Positions 35,791 through 49,800 are shown, counted from the first letter of the stretch. The stretch: 64,000 bases of DNA from Archegozetes longisetosus (GCA_018873245.2 JAEMBT020000006.1:8515855-8579854); one strand, 5' to 3'. The notes: generated by a model not told the origin, from the letters alone. Made by a program: numbers and translations.

Positions 35791-37309
35791 ATGCATTTTA
35801 TTGACGAGACTCTAAATTCAGTGAAATATTTAATTTATGAAAATTTCAGTTATAATTACTTATTAAGTTGTATTTTAAACAATATATGGTTTGTGACGAT
35901 ACTTTCGATATTGACTCTAATTGTTTATTACGTTTATGCGACTCTTTCGTTCACCGAAATAGTTGTGGTATAAAAGTTGCAAAAGTTTTCATTTTCAATT
36001 GGTTTCATTTGATTTTCTAATCTAGGATATGAGTCAATCCAAACTAAACAAGAGTGGAATCAAAACAAATAATAACATGGATGATTTGCCACCTTTTTAT
36101 CCCAATGGATGGATCCCAATACTTGAATCGCGAGATCTTAAAGTTAATCAAATTAAGCCAATCATTGCTTTTGGATATGAATTAGTGGCCTTTAGAGGCA
36201 TTTCCGGTCAAACTTATGTATTGGATGCCTTCTGTCCTCACTTAGGGGCAAACCTTGGAGTTGGAGGAAAAGTTGTGAGCCATTGTGGTCAAGACTGTAT
36301 TAGATGTCCGTTTCATGGATGGACTTTTAGGGGTAAAGATGGAACGCTAGCAAAAGTTCCACAACTTGACTGTAAGTCATTACTTAATATGTTTGAGCTA
36401 TGAGTTGATGGCTTGCTCTTCTATTTAGGCTCTGGATCTCAGTTACCGAATGCCAGCATAAAAGTTTGGGAAAACATAGAAATCAATGGCATTATATTTG
36501 TTTGGCACCATACCGATGGACAGGAGCCTGATTGGTTTCCTGTCAAAATACCACAGATTCAAGACTCCAGATGGGTTTATAGAGGCAGAACTGAGCACAT
36601 TGTCAACTGTCATTTTCAGGTATTTGTCTATCATCTCTCAAAACAAACTTATTCCGATTATCTTCTATCGAAAGGAAATACCAGAAAATGGTGCAGATAT
36701 CGCACACCTACAAGAGATACACAAACCAGGAGTAATGCTAGGCACCGTGGTCAACAAATTTCCATTATACGATTTTATATCTCAAATAGTGTTCCATGAA
36801 TGGCAATCGAATTGGTGGCCGTGTTCTGCTCCTAACAAGCATATAGCAATGATGACTCTTGAAAATAAGAATATGTTATTCGGTTACACTGTACTTGAAC
36901 TAAATTTCAAAATTCAACAAATTGGACCCGCTTGTGTGCATCTGGAGTTCACAACGCCCTTGTTTGGTGGAATGACTGGTACTTTCATTCAAATAGTCAC
37001 TCCATTAGAACCAAATAAGCATAGAATCGTTCATCACGTCTATACTGAACCTACATTTAAGGGTAGATTGTTTTCAAAGTTCTTAATGTACGGCGAAGCA
37101 AGAATGGTATTCATACAGATTATTGATAATATTGATATTTTACTAATTGAAACTATTGTATTTAGATTGAACGCGATATTCTTATTTGGAATAACAAAAA
37201 GTTTTTGAAAAACCCAGTTTTCACTAAGAACGAAAAATCATTGGCCAAATATAGGCGATGGTTCAATCAATTCTATTCTGAACAAGGCCTCAAACAAACT
37301 CAATGGTAG
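35791..37309 (+). CDS. nvd: Neverland-like Rieske oxygenase, cholesterol 7-desaturase
   Basis: Membrane-bound Rieske non-heme iron oxygenase that converts cholesterol to 7-dehydrocholesterol, the first step of ecdysteroid synthesis (DAF-36 in nematodes). Five exons fit in phase: 35791-35967, 36026-36371, 36429-36619, 36675-37106 and 37166-37309, giving 429 residues. One N-terminal transmembrane helix lies at about 31-50. The Rieske cluster ligands are CPH (Cys129, His131) and CPFH (Cys153, His156). The mononuclear iron site fits ENGADIAHLQEIH, with Asn243, Asp246, His249 and His254. The C-terminus has IERDILIWNNKKF and YRRWFNQFYSEQ, typical of the family. Introns are 48-60 bases. An AATAAA at 37617 lies 300 bases past the stop. 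The fourth-exon start at 36675 restores the iron motif; a longer read-through frame across the intron is a shadow. Confidence 0.95.
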
Positions 37310-37731
37310 AACATTTGCCTACTTTTGAAAACTCAAAATCTACTTCTATTTGAATAAAAAGAACTGAAAGTTTGTCAGGGTCTAGAATGCAATATAAATT
37401 TGAACTTGTTTTTCTTATTAATATTTGTAAGTTTACGGTGCGTTCACGTTAAATCAGTTTTGTTTAAACTATTGCTACATATTTCTAATTTAGTTTTCAA
37501 TTTCTAATTTACAAAACTACAAAACTGTGAAAAACTTTTTGCAATTAAATACTTTGTAGACTTATTAAATTTTTGTTTTTGTTAAAACTTTTTGAAGCTT
37601 TTATTGCCATCTATTGAATAAAGCGTATAAATAAATAAACATTGAATTCATCGAAAACAATCATTTCAGGCGAATATCTATTATTTGCGATTAGACTAAA
37701 ATTTGATCCTTCAGTAAAAATCAATTAAGCC
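37310..37731. other. Spacer between nvd and ZMAT2
   Basis: A 420-bp gap between tandem genes. It carries the likely nvd polyadenylation signal AATAAA at 37617-37622 and must hold the ZMAT2 promoter in the last 100 bases or inside the nvd 3' end. No other gene. Confidence 0.6.
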
Positions 37732-38376
37732 ATGGCTACAGGGAGTGATTTTAGGCGGAAATGGGATAAAGAAGAATATGAGAGACGCGCTCAACAAAGA
37801 ATGAGAGGCAATGCTAGTTCAAGCGACGACGAATCAGACAACGACTACGATCGAGAAGATGCCGATCACAAGGATGCTAAAAGATCAAAACAAGAACCAC
37901 CAAAAAAGAGAGAAAACCTCAAGCCAAGAGAGCATAAGGTAGACTTGGAGTCTAAGTTAGGAAAGACTGTTGTCATCAATAAATCCACGCCTTCCTCCCA
38001 AGCTGGCGGTTTTTATTGCGATGTTTGCGATTGTGTCGTCAAAGACTCCATCAATTATTTGGATCACATCAATGGCAAAAAACATCAGAGAAATCTAGGC
38101 ATGACTATGAAAGTCAATCGATCAACTCTTGAAGACGTCAAACGGAGGTTTGAACTCAAAAAGCGACAATTGGAAGAAAAAAAGAAAGAGTTCGATATCG
38201 AAGAAAAAGTCAAAGAACTTAAAGAAGAAGAAGAAAAACTTAAAGAATACAAAAGGGAGAAAAGGAAAGAACGCAAAAGGAGGAAAAGAGGCGATGACGA
38301 AGAGGACGACGAAGAAGACGAAGACATGGCTAAAATGATGGGATTCACCAAATTTGCTAATTATAAGAAAAAATAG
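37732..38376 (+). CDS. ZMAT2: Zinc finger matrin-type protein 2 (ZMAT2/Snu23), spliceosomal
   Basis: U4/U6.U5 tri-snRNP component that joins the pre-B spliceosome. A single exon encodes 214 residues (human 199). It starts with [18 protein letters not shown], followed by [14 protein letters not shown]. The U1-like matrin zinc finger is [25 protein letters not shown], described here by its two Cys at about residues 98 and 101 and its two His at 114 and 120, followed by QRNLGM. A long charged helix of Glu/Lys/Arg comes next. The protein ends with an acidic run and [13 protein letters not shown], the conserved terminal block. The ATG at 37732 gives the family start. The minus-strand Ser-rich frame beneath the charged helix is a shadow. 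Confidence 0.95.
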   Translation: MATGSDFRRKWDKEEYERRAQQRMRGNASSSDDESDNDYDREDADHKDAKRSKQEPPKKRENLKPREHKVDLESKLGKTVVINKSTPSSQAGGFYCDVCDCVVKDSINYLDHINGKKHQRNLGMTMKVNRSTLEDVKRRFELKKRQLEEKKKEFDIEEKVKELKEEEEKLKEYKREKRKERKRRKRGDDEEDDEEDEDMAKMMGFTKFANYKKK

Positions 38377-40621
38377 TTTTCATTTATACTTATATTTTAT
38401 CACTCACTCCAACTGATAACCAGTTCATTTTGTACTTTAATTGAATTCACTTATTGTTAATCATCGATTAGTGCTGTTGAGCAGTATTTTTGAATAAGAA
38501 CTATTCAGTATACCATTCATGAGTCCCGTCAATAACTGTTTAATTATTTTGATTTATTTTAAATATTAGTGTAACTCAAACTGTTTTGATAATTGGCTCA
38601 AATTTTTTAGCTTATATTCAAAGTCTCCAGTGACTGGTCTAAAAGGCTGGAAATCGATTCGCATTAGCGCGCAATCCGATAAATTATTTCTAGTTTTGTT
38701 AAACATAATTTAATTATATTTTACTGTATTACAACAAAACAAGAGAAATATATAGAATCGATCATATCTATTTGCAACAATAAAGCAGTGGTCAAGCGTT
38801 CAATGCATTCATTACGTAAAAGGTTAAACCTGACATGAATCTAACAAGTTGGTTCATTAAAAAATCGAAGAATATTTCAAAGTTATCATAACTTCATCGC
38901 AGTATTAGTGAGATTCATAGGAAGATGAATTTATTGTAACTGAATGCTGAAAAACTCTTGTCATATGTTTCAATTAGATTCTAAAATAAACTAAAGACAA
39001 GTTCAATGATTACCTTCATATTATTACCGATTACTGCTTACCAAATCAAACGCGACTGTCTTTGACGTATTATTATCGATGTGATCACAACATTACAAAA
39101 CCAAACAATTTGCATAACATATAGTTTCGTATTTAACACATCGCAAGAATCAAGTCTGGCTTTTGGATAGAGACAAACAGATATCTGGTCCGTGTCCTGT
39201 TAGCAGCGTTTCCAAAAAATGAAAGGGTCAGTCGATGTGGCTGTTATTGTGCACGGCCACAAACACTCGTAGAATTGAACAGTTTCAACGTTTACTTCGA
39301 AATGGAGACAATCTTGCGCTAAAAACTTGAATCGATATCAAGTGGATTGTAGGAGAGGGCTCTTGTCTGTTCGCCTCATGAATCACAAGCTAACGTCGTA
39401 TCAGCACTTCTGGTAGCAAAAAAATTAATCTAAACTACAATAAGTGCTGCTTATTTTCATTCAAAGATGGTACAACTCAACTAGTCTTTCTTGACTATTC
39501 AGTTTTGGAACTTAATTTTTAATTAGGTCGAGAATATTTCACACCAATATTTTGTAACCTAAGTCGGAAAAGTTTGATATCTATAAGTCATCATAAAGTC
39601 TCAGTGCTCAGGTTTAATATTGGTAACGTCCATCGTCCATCAATTATATTTATTAGATGAAAATATTGTTGATTCAAAGTCAATCTCAATATTACAAATG
39701 AGAGACAAGACTCAATCCAATTAAAGATAGTTTCTCAACTGCGATTAATTATTAGGATATTTTTCGTGATCAACCCAAAGCCTAAATTAGAATTGATGAA
39801 AGTCTAGATTAAAACCAAAGATAAGCCGTCATCTGATAAGACAAGGGAGGATAAGAATAAAAGTGTTATCAGTAAAAATGCTGGTCTTCGGTTTGGAATC
39901 GAGAAAAGAATAAAAAGATGCGAGCTAATAGCAGCGGACAATCATTACCATTTGATAGTATTTTAAATAATTTGAAGCTTTTAATATTACTTCATATTCA
40001 AACATTTTGCTTTTTGATAACCCTCTTCCGAAGTTCAAAATTGAATTCTAGTAAAATTTTGTCTTATTCTAAGATTATTTATCTGTTGATGAAACATGAA
40101 TTTATTTTTATTAGTTGTACGAGATTAATAACATACTCTCATTATTTCTGTTTATTTTTATTGCGTTAATATAACTAAAACTCAATTCATAATTGAATAG
40201 CATCAGCTAAAAGTTATTGACTTTAAAACTATTTTTTCCAAAAGTTTAACTAACATATAGCGAACTCAAACTTCAGGTTAATTACCATTGAATAAATACG
40301 ATAATTTTTCTTAATGAGGGAGAACTACACATATGATTAATTGGTCGGTCTATATGAAGATATGTCTGAATTGAATAATCGGTTTTATCAGTGCGTTTGC
40401 CAAGCTTTCAATTCAATAGTCTAGTTGTTTCAGATTTGTATTGTTGCAAAAGACGTTTCTAATGACACTTTATAAAGCAACTCAATACACTTGATAGTCT
40501 AAGAAAATTTTGATGTCAGCAGTCTCATTTGAACGTCTAATTTGTAGTAATACAATGGCAAAAATGAAATATCATCCGAACCTCTTCACATTTAAATACT
40601 TTTGAGTTTGAAGCATTAAAA
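38377..40621. other. Spacer without a recognised gene
   Basis: 2.2 kb. The part 39150-39410 is noticeably less AT-rich but has stops in every frame that I followed. An open frame at 39918-40169 has no recognisable content. I see no repeat or RNA gene. Confidence 0.5.
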
Positions 40622-41305
40622 ATGTTTAATTCTCTTGTGATAGTCATTGGCTTCGTAGCTTTTATACTATTAATTTATGCGATAGTTTTGGTAACTGAAC
40701 TTTGAATTGATAAAATATTTTTGAATATTATTTATCATTGAAACTCCTACGTTCTCTCTTTTATCATAAGTTAATTTTCATAGCCATTCACTTAAATGAA
40801 CAGGTGATAAGATACAAAGAAAAAAGCTCGTCGTCTAAAGAAATATTAGGCTCTTCTTCGAGAAGAACCTCAAACAATTGATGGAAATTATGAGCAAAAT
40901 TTTACGAAACCTATAAATATCGATCTTAAGCCAAACGACACGACACGATTCGAAATAGACTATTTCGATAACATTGAGGCAAATGAAAGGCAAGGTCGAA
41001 GTAAAACTGAATCCAACAAAACAATCAAAGGATCTATCATTTTAGAGAGTACTAACATCTCATACATTTATAGTATACTTAAAGAACCAAATTCAGAATC
41101 TAACTATGGTGTTTATTCTCCAAACATTTCTCGTTCTGTTGATAGTATGAAAGACTCAAATAAAGACAAATCTTCAAAAGCAGTTGGTGAAGGAGTGACT
41201 AATGGACAGAAAAAGTTAGAGAAAAGATTTATAAAAGGTTGAGCCGATATCAAAGACGATGAATTTAAACTGATCCTTGATGGTGATTGTACTTTAGCCA
41301 AATAA
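40622..41305 (+). CDS. Small single-pass membrane protein, unrecognised, alternative tails
   Basis: Exon 1 (40622-40690) encodes MFNSLVIVIGFVAFILLIYA plus three residues, a complete transmembrane helix, and is followed by a GTAACT donor. Two acceptors are possible. The first, AACAG at 40803, continues VIRYKEKSSSSK and stops at 40881, giving 48 residues with a basic flank that suits a membrane anchor. The second, ATTAG at 40849, joins in phase to a 130-codon open frame (40850-41242) with a polar, charged tail. That frame stays open for 20 more codons past its TGA at 41240-41242 and ends at 41305. An open frame of this length is unlikely by chance in such AT-rich DNA, so both products may exist. 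I do not recognise the family. Confidence 0.45.
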
Positions 41306-42000
41306 CTATTAATAAGCATTAAAAATACATACATTTCTAGAAATACTAACTTTATTTTAAAATATACTGTCTTTTTACCCATAATTGCATTTTCATTCAG
41401 AAAGTATATTAAACTTAAGATTTAAAACTAATTTTTGACTTCTCTGACAAATTGCCTGTAACGAATGGGCCAATCATTTGATATATTTTCTCTATTCCCT
41501 CAGGTAACTTATCAAAGTTCTGTTGTGAGATTTTCATTCAACATTTTATTGAAGATTGATTGAAACTTGTATCACCAACAAATTAAGAGTTAAACTTAAA
41601 GAAAAAGTTGAAGAAATCTATAATTTGTATAGTATGCCAATACAGGTATTATAAAAACATTTGCATAGCACAGAGTGAGTGCTGCCGGCTTTTGAAACAC
41701 GACTTACCTGTAGAAAGTTTCAAACTTACAAACATTCTATGTTGTTGTCAATAGCCAGTCATAGTAAGGGTGTGTCTCAACCATTACTCTCATCTGAATC
41801 TCATTTATTAACTAATTAAACAAAGTTTGACTTTTATTTAAAATGTCTGATTCGTTCAAAATCAAAACAATATACTTATCAAACTTGATATCTATTTGAA
41901 AGTTATACAGATTGAAAGTTAGCCTTTGTGAGTGTTGAAGCTCAAACTTATCTCAAACTCATCCCTAACCAGACCAGATAGGGATCAACTTTTAAGGGCT
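41306..42000. other. Spacer upstream of the four-helix membrane protein
   Basis: 700 bp of AT-rich sequence between genes on the same strand. The open frame continues upstream of 42001 without an ATG, so this is leader or promoter. Nothing else is visible. Confidence 0.5.
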
Positions 42001-43036
42001 ATGGCACTCCTTAAGAGGTGTTGGGCGCCTTGTTTTACGTTGAACTCTGGATTTCTCAAGCTGAAGAATGCCTCGATCATAATATCTTTATATACGGCAC
42101 TGATTCATCTTCTGATTTTGTTTTATTCCATCTATATTTTAATGGAAGGACAAAGTGATACCTTCTACTCACCTCTTTTCGAGTTCAATCGCTACGGAAT
42201 GATATGGATTTCAATATTTCTTATTATATACAGCATTTCATACATTTTCTTCTGTTCATTTGGACTGATTCATGGCATTAATTCGGTTAGATTTTAATAT
42301 AAAGTGATCTAATAGCGATTATTATAAGTTAAAAACTATTGTTTGTTCCATAGGAAACCCGGTTCTATTACTTGCCCTGGATTTACACCACTCTCATTGA
42401 AATCTTATTCATGATTTCGTTTGGAATTTTTATGGTTTACCGATATTACCATAACGTAAGTTATAATCAATTTAAACAATCATCGAATCTATTTTCAGCC
42501 CATTGTTAAAAGCTATGTCAATATTTTGTATCTAATATAACTTCTGATTGAATGCGTCGCAACATAACACAACTCATTGGTCGCTTCAAAGTTTTCAAAT
42601 TTTTTTTCTTACTTTTACTCAACTTCTGCCTTCAACTTGATCAACATGACTGAAGTGAACTTTAGTGTTGTTTACGCGATTTATTGCGTCAAAACTAGTG
42701 ACTCAACTAGATAAGCTTTAATTTGAATTTTGATCATTAATGCATATGACCAGTAAATGTGATCAATAATTACTAATAATGTTTGTTTGTGCAAGTCACA
42801 AATTAGAAAGCTTATCTTACATAAGATTCATAAAAATTGAGTGCAACCGAAAGATTGTGTTAATTAAAAAATATTCTAATTAAGTTAATTTATATTTTCA
42901 GGAGTGGGCAACATTCGCGTCACTTATCCTATGGTCATATTCAGGCTATCATTTTTATTTATACCTTGTAGTCATATCTCTCTATTATCACATCAAAGAA
43001 CTACAAGAACCAACTTTTATAATATTGTATCCATAA
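42001..43036 (+). CDS. Four-transmembrane protein, DUF4728-like
   Basis: Three exons join in phase 0: 42001-42285, 42354-42455 and 42902-43036, giving 173 residues. The ATG at 42001 begins MALLKRCWAPCFTLNSGFLK. Four hydrophobic segments follow: about residues 25-47, 65-92, 99-124 and 131-158. The protein ends in YYHIKELQEPTFIILYP. The short cysteine-containing start, four-helix plan, length and the terminal Tyr/Leu then Lys-Glu-Leu pattern resemble the arthropod DUF4728 group of tetraspan proteins of unknown function; this match is from memory and weak. No function can be assigned. Splice sites are good (GTTAGA, GTAAGT donors). Confidence 0.75.
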
Positions 43037-45060
43037 TAATTACAGCAATACTAGTACTACATATCATTACATCGTACGACATAATGCACAAAATCAATCA
43101 CATTAAACTAAACAAAATTTATTTATTTTGTTAAAAAGGGGCCATTTTTTAAAGATTTTATTCACAATTTTATTTCCAATGAATCTCTATTGATATTATA
43201 GTCGAACAGCAAATTTAAGAATTTGTATAAATCACGACACTTGTGTCGATATTCAAACTTTTCATCTCAATCAAAATCTCAACAACTTATGGTTTTACGA
43301 ACACTATACAATATTTTTAGTTATAAAATTAATAGTTAAGCTTAGAAGAAACTTCAAACCCAGCAACAACTGATTGCAAGTTGCGAGATCACTCTCGAGC
43401 AACACTTTTCGACATAAGTTCAATTAAGTCAGCTATACTTGGTTTATAGTAATCATAACTTGTATGAAGTTTTGATTTATCTCGACTATAAATCAATTAT
43501 TTTTCTCAAATACCTTTCACTTTAGCACAAGTTGATTTTTAGGTGTTTTGCACCTATTCTTAAGTCATAGCTATTTGATTGATAGCTATTAATTGCAAAC
43601 GACAATCAATTATTTACTTATTTTAATCATTATTTACACTTAACACAAATGTCAATATTTTTGTTGAGCTCAAGACGAAGTAATTTTCAGATCACAAAAT
43701 AACTTTATTTAACGAAGTATTTTACGCAAATTGATTTTATAAGAATTTTGATGAAGCATTAAAACAAATATAACTTCAATTGATTTTCAATCTGAGAAAA
43801 GCCATTCTACTATTGTTGCGAAATTCAATTAATGTAACCAAATTTTAATGCAAATAAAATATGTTAACAACAACTTAATGACAAATAAATTGATCCCCAT
43901 TTTTATTATCTTATTTAGCGGTCCATTGCATTTGATTCGTGCAAACCTTGTATTAAGCCTTCAATTGATTTTTAATAGCATTCAATTATTTTGTTCGTTT
44001 CAAAGTTTGGCTTATAATTTAGTTTTGCTAAACTGAAGATGGCATGAACGGCACCCTATCTTCAAGTCATTTTATCAAAAACTCATTTTCAAATAGCCCC
44101 TAACTTCTAAACTAACTTCACTCATGCTTCTACCTTCAGGTCTAATAATCTTCGCTCTATATTAACTAATTATTTCTACAAATCTTACCAACTAATGCTC
44201 ATTGCTATGGCTTTTTGGACACTTTTAGATACTTTTCGATTACCTTATAAGAACTGCTTTTTGCTTATGCAACCACTCATTCCGTCGCTTATTTAGTGAG
44301 AGCTTAAAGTTTTTGACCCCTTATTTTTGACCTCTTGTTACAGCTCTTTTAGTGGCTTTTCTTCAAAAAAGCTTGTATTTCATTTAATTTATTACTTGAC
44401 GTCAATTTAGTTTAAATATTAATTACTTGAATCGGAAATGCCTTCAGTTGCAGGTCATGAATGATGAAAAAAGCTTTCGAATACTTTAAATACTGAAGAT
44501 TTTCAGAGAACCTGAAATTTATAATAAGAGTGAATAATCTGCAGAATTCCGAGAAAATATTATTCAAAAATAACGAAACCAACTTTAGCAAAACATAACT
44601 TTTATGGGAAAAATAACATTCAATTAGAGTTGAATTTGCATTTAAATGCATCGCTTTGACAATAGCAGTATAGCCGCGCAAATATAATAAGCATTCAATA
44701 TATTATGTTCACTGCCTCACACTCACAGCAACTCTTCTAAGAATTTCTTTTTTTTCAGCTAAACTCTTTATAAGCTCACGGATTATAACCCTTTTCTAAG
44801 AACAAATATTTATCTCAAATATTTTAACTTTCAGTTCGATGAGAAAATCTTTCCTACGCTTTGACTGCAATGCCTTTTTTTCTCATCGTCAACCACTTCA
44901 TACACGAAACTAATTGACTAATTGGTGTTTTTTACCAGAGTTTAATTAGACATCTAGTTGTCGATCTTCTGCTATCTAACTATTAATATTCAAATTTGTA
45001 ATGTACTTTTTGTTTTTTGATATCCGGTTTGAAGAGCCAGTATTGGAGATTCAATGAGAG

Positions 45061-45115
45061 AACTGAGAGCCTAAAAGACTACGAAAAGAATTGAGAGCCT
45101 AAAAGGCTATGAAAT
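45061..45115. repeat. Two-copy tandem duplication
   Basis: Two neighbouring copies of a 25-29 bp unit containing TGAGAGCCTAAAAG(A/G)CTA. Confidence 0.7.
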
Positions 45116-45321
45116 ATTCATAGCATAGTTACGTATACTGTACTATACTTGATATTTGATTTCTTGTCTCTTTTTCTTTGATTTAATATTATTTATTTAT
45201 AACATTTCTATTACAAGTGTAAAACTGGTTTTATAATAAACAGAGAAACAAGCAAAAATATATGCCGAATAATAAACTCACTGTTCTTAACGTTTTCTAT
45301 TATCTAAGATAATTTATAATG

Positions 45322-45371
45322 AAACTAGCATTTCAAACTAGCATTTCAAATACCATTTCAAACTAGCATTT
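45322..45371. repeat. ~13-bp tandem repeat, four copies
   Basis: Units of AAACTAGCATTTC, one of them altered to AAATACCATTTC. Confidence 0.75.
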
Positions 45372-46859
45372 AGCGAGTATTTTTGGCTCACGAGTTCTAC
45401 CTTAATCTCTAGTACTATAGCCTGTTTTCTTTTGTTAGTAGCGACTATTGAATTTAGTATATAAATTGTTTAATGCCTCTGGCATCAGATCCTAACTTGT
45501 TATGCAAATTAGGGATTGGTCAGACGGAACTCTAACTTTGATCCAACTAAATCTTTAACTATTCTCTCTCTCCTCAAAATACTGGCTCTTCACTAAAAAT
45601 TTCAACTATTTTTTACATCTATATCTCTGCCTTAAATACTCATCTTTTTCAGAATGTTTTCGCATCGATTTAATTTGATTTCTTATTGCAAAAGAAATAC
45701 TGATAAAAGCAAATAATTAATGCGTTAATTGGTTTTTAAAGCGCAAAATAACTATTTTGTTAAAGCAGTATATTTTAGAATAGATTGCCATTAGATTCCC
45801 ATAGTTTACGTCTATATTTTAATTATTTAATAAATCAAATGAGGATCTTTTCAGAAATTTAATCGTACCATATATTTATAAAGATGAAAAATAATTGCAG
45901 ACTAAAGTAATGTTCCATTTGCAACCATAACAAGCTAACTTTTTCTACTTTAACCAAGTTAGGAGGGGTCCCGCACTTTTTTCCTTCCGATCCCTCAAAA
46001 TAGAGTTTTCAATCTCATCTTATTTAATACATTTTTTCAAGTTCATTGTCTCAACCATTTAGTAAACAAATTACTTGTTTGGAGAATAATCTTAGCTAGG
46101 AAACATCGATTGTTTGAAACTTTTACATTTTGATCAAATATTGGTTTATTTGTGTTGAATATTAATAAAACAGATACTTATTTATTTGTAAATTTGAAAC
46201 TCTATTTTTTGTGTTCTTAACAAGTCTTCTACAAAAAGAGGAACGTTAGCGAGTCTATGTTTGCACCCCTGGCTCTTCTCTGTTCGGTCTAACATTCCAA
46301 AGAACAGGTTTGCAAATCTGGAAGGAGAGAAACTTGTGCTCGAGCTCAGTCTTAGCGAGAGGGAGTCAACCAGTCGACTTGAACAAAAGTGAATTTAAAG
46401 TTTATATTGCAATCGAGATCGCACTACCAATGAATAACATGTCAAAATCTGGCAAACTAGTTCGTTTAAGTTATCCACTTAAAACTATTCTCTATTGTTT
46501 TTGTCCACTTTTGTCTTCGCGTTTCTCCTAAATTATTATTAACTTCAGTGTAATCTACATCAAGTTTATTTAATTGTTCATTTGCAACCAGTGTAAATGT
46601 TGTGTTTGTGTGTCATCTAAATTAGTTTTGTTTATCTCAAAGATAATTCACACCTGTTTGATATGAAGCAACGATGATATTTCTGAAGATTTTATGGATA
46701 TATTTCTATCCAAATGGCGGTGGAAAGGATCGGCTTTGGATGAGCTTAAAAGTAAGCAAAGAGACAAAATGTACTGTAAAGGTTTGATTAGAATATAGAG
46801 TGAATAAATTGGCAATAAATTAAGTGAATACCGGTAACTAAAGTTTGGACTCCTCCGTG

Positions 46860-49800
46860 ATGGGGATGAATCCGATATTGCGAGATTGGATAATCTTAAG
46901 CAAATTTATTACTGCCATCATCCTATGTTGTTTGTCTTGTTTAAACTTTACAACCAGCATATCAGCGACAACAACCTCCAATGATATATTTTATTTTGAA
47001 ATCAAAGAAAATTCACTGCCAAATACATATGTTGGCAAAATCGCCACTAAGCCTGGTTTCACTTATCGCTTTAATGATGAACCGCCTCAGTTCCAATTAG
47101 ACCCTAAAACTGGTGTAATCGTCACCACTGATGTCCCGACAGATCGAGAAACTAAAAGCTTCTATAATTTAGTTATTCTCTCTTCTTCTCCCACTTATCC
47201 TCTAGAAGTGAAAATTAAAATATTAGACGTAAACGATAACACACCCTATTGGCCCGAATATATTAATACTAACTTATCATTTAGTGAATCTGCACCCATA
47301 GGTACCAAAGTTATTATCGATACTGCCATTGACGATGACGACGGTCATCTACACTATCAAATTAATTATAATGAAAACACACATGACATTTACAATGTGA
47401 ATAACAATTTGCCCTTCAAACTTAGTTACAACATTTCTAGTTCTTTCCTACATCTTGAGGTCTCCGATAAGTTAGACAGAGAGACCCAAAGCAGCTATAT
47501 TGTTAACATTTCAGCCATTGATGAAGGCTTTAAATCCAGTTCTGTCTTGTTCTATGTGAAAATATTGGACTCAAACGATAATCCGCCTATTTTTGATCAC
47601 AGCGATTATAGTGTGAGTTTAAATGAGAGCATAGGTAAAGATGTTTCAATACTGCAGGTTAGGGCAACAGATGCCGACGAAGAGGGAAATGAGAACAGTA
47701 GAATCAGTTACTACCTCCTATCAAACGAATATTTCAACATTGACCCCACTACAGGCATAATCTTTACTGCCCAAGAAGCACCTATCAATTGTGGTACTGT
47801 AACTGCTGAGTCTAATACTGATTACTGGAAGGTATGCGTGTTCACTGTGTTTGCTCACGATTATGGCACTCCAAGACAAGATGGACGCACTTATGTTACA
47901 GCTAAAATATTTGATTCTAACAATCACGCTCCTTCCATTAAATTCCGCTACTTCTCTCGCTCCGATCATGCCAGTGTTGACGAGAATGCCGCCAACGGTA
48001 GTGTAGTGGCCGCTGTTTCAGTAGTTGATTTGGACCATGGCTTGAATGGTCAAACAACTCTAGAAATAGCTGATGGCGATCAGAACGGCCACTTCAGGTT
48101 AGATTCAATTGGCAACTCACATATAATTAGAGTAAATGGCTCGTTAGACAGGGAAAAGATGTCGAACTATAATCTTACAATTACCGCTTATGATCACGGC
48201 TCGCCTACAAGAAGTTCGAGCGCTTATCTAATTATAGTAGTTTACGATCATAATGATCACGCCCCCAAGTTTAGCAGAGATGTCTACGAGACTACTATCA
48301 CCGAATCGCAACATCATGTCGGTCTTTATGTCTCTTCTCTGCGCGCTACTGATTTGGACGAAGGCATTAATTCTAATTTGTTTTATTCTCTATCTGGACC
48401 TAACTCTCACTATTTCAAAATCGATCAAATAACCGGTCTTATAACTACTGATAAAATAATAGATCGAGAACAAATCGATTTGTTTGAGCTAAGAGTTACC
48501 GCTCGTGACGGCGGCTCTAATCCTAAATGGGCGCACACCATACTCAAAGTTAAAGTACTAGACATTAATGACCAAATTCCTACCGTTCAATTGCCTAAAA
48601 ATGTCAAATATGATAATAAAACTAAATCATATTCATTGGAAATTGAAGAAAACTCTTTTCTCAACATTACTCTTATACCAGTAGATAATGATCTTGGAGT
48701 AAATGGGACCGTAGATCTTAGCCTTTTATATGATTATAATGGACTCTTTCAAATAGATGAGTCCTTTAAAAGATTGATGTCTACTCGAGCGCTTGATTAC
48801 GAAGAATGCGACTCATTCAAATTATTAATAGTTGCCAAAGATAGAGGTTTACAGAATCATCAGCTAAGCTCAACGACCACTGTCTTCATTAAAGTAAAAG
48901 ACAAAGATGATATCTCTCCTATGGTTTATCCTAAAATCTATTATTCTTTCGTGCCTCTAAATCAAAAGTCTTTAAATTATTCAATAGTTGTCAGTCGCGT
49001 CTTAGTTAGAGATTTTGATTTGCAGACTCCTATTAATTTTGTTATTCATAGTCACGATCAGTTAGTCCCGCAATTGTTCTCTCTCAGTAGAAATGGTGAA
49101 ATCAAGTTAAGAAGCTCTGCTAATTTACGCACTCTTAACAAAAATCTTCCTAATGTTCTTAAATTTCATGTCGGCTGCAACGGATGTCGAAAGGACTTCA
49201 ATGATTCGCAAATATACATTTATTTAATAAACTCTGAAATGAATTCTCTGTCGCGAGAAGTTATTAAAAGAGAATATAGTTTCAATGTAAAGGAAGACGA
49301 GCCAATTGGGTCTGTTGTCGGCAGAATCGACATTGACGCAAACAAGTATAAGCTGTTTATTGTTTCGGGCGACATATATAGTCAGTTTGTGCTCATTAAG
49401 AATATAATTAAAACTAATAAACTGCTTGATAGAGAGTCAAAAGATAATTATAAATTACAAGTAATAGCTGCGAACAACCAATACTTCTTTCATATTGATG
49501 TTAACATAAACATAATGGATGTGAACGATTGTGATCCATTATTTTATGAGAAGTTTGTGGAGCTAGAGCTAGATGAAGATTCTCCGCCTAAACTAAGTCT
49601 GTATAAACTAGAGGCTTTCGATCCTGACTTTTTCTCTAATCAATTTAAACTTCCGCGTTATGATAAAACCAATTCAAGTTTCATAAGCTATCAATTAATA
49701 AGCAATCCATTGAACTTGTTTTTTGTTGAAAATGACGAACTAAAACTTGTAAAATCAGTTAGTCACTTCATTGATAGATCGATCAGTAGGCAATCGGACA

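Larger units (their letters stand above)
43037..46859. other. 3.8-kb spacer upstream of the giant cadherin
   Basis: AT-rich, no recognised gene. It holds two small tandem duplications, at 45061-45115 and 45322-45371. The 46310-46531 open frame starts without an ATG and may be part of the cadherin leader. The cadherin promoter should lie in the right half. Confidence 0.5.

Noticed and set aside
38085..38351. Minus-strand Ser-rich open frame
   Set aside because: Antisense shadow of the Glu/Lys-rich helix of ZMAT2.
39150..39410. Less AT-rich patch that could be a transposon or gene fragment
   Set aside because: Stops interrupt every frame I followed on both strands and no protein motif appears.
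44412..44681. 89-codon minus-strand open frame
   Set aside because: No ATG-supported start with recognisable content, no conserved motif, and AT-rich composition like its surroundings.
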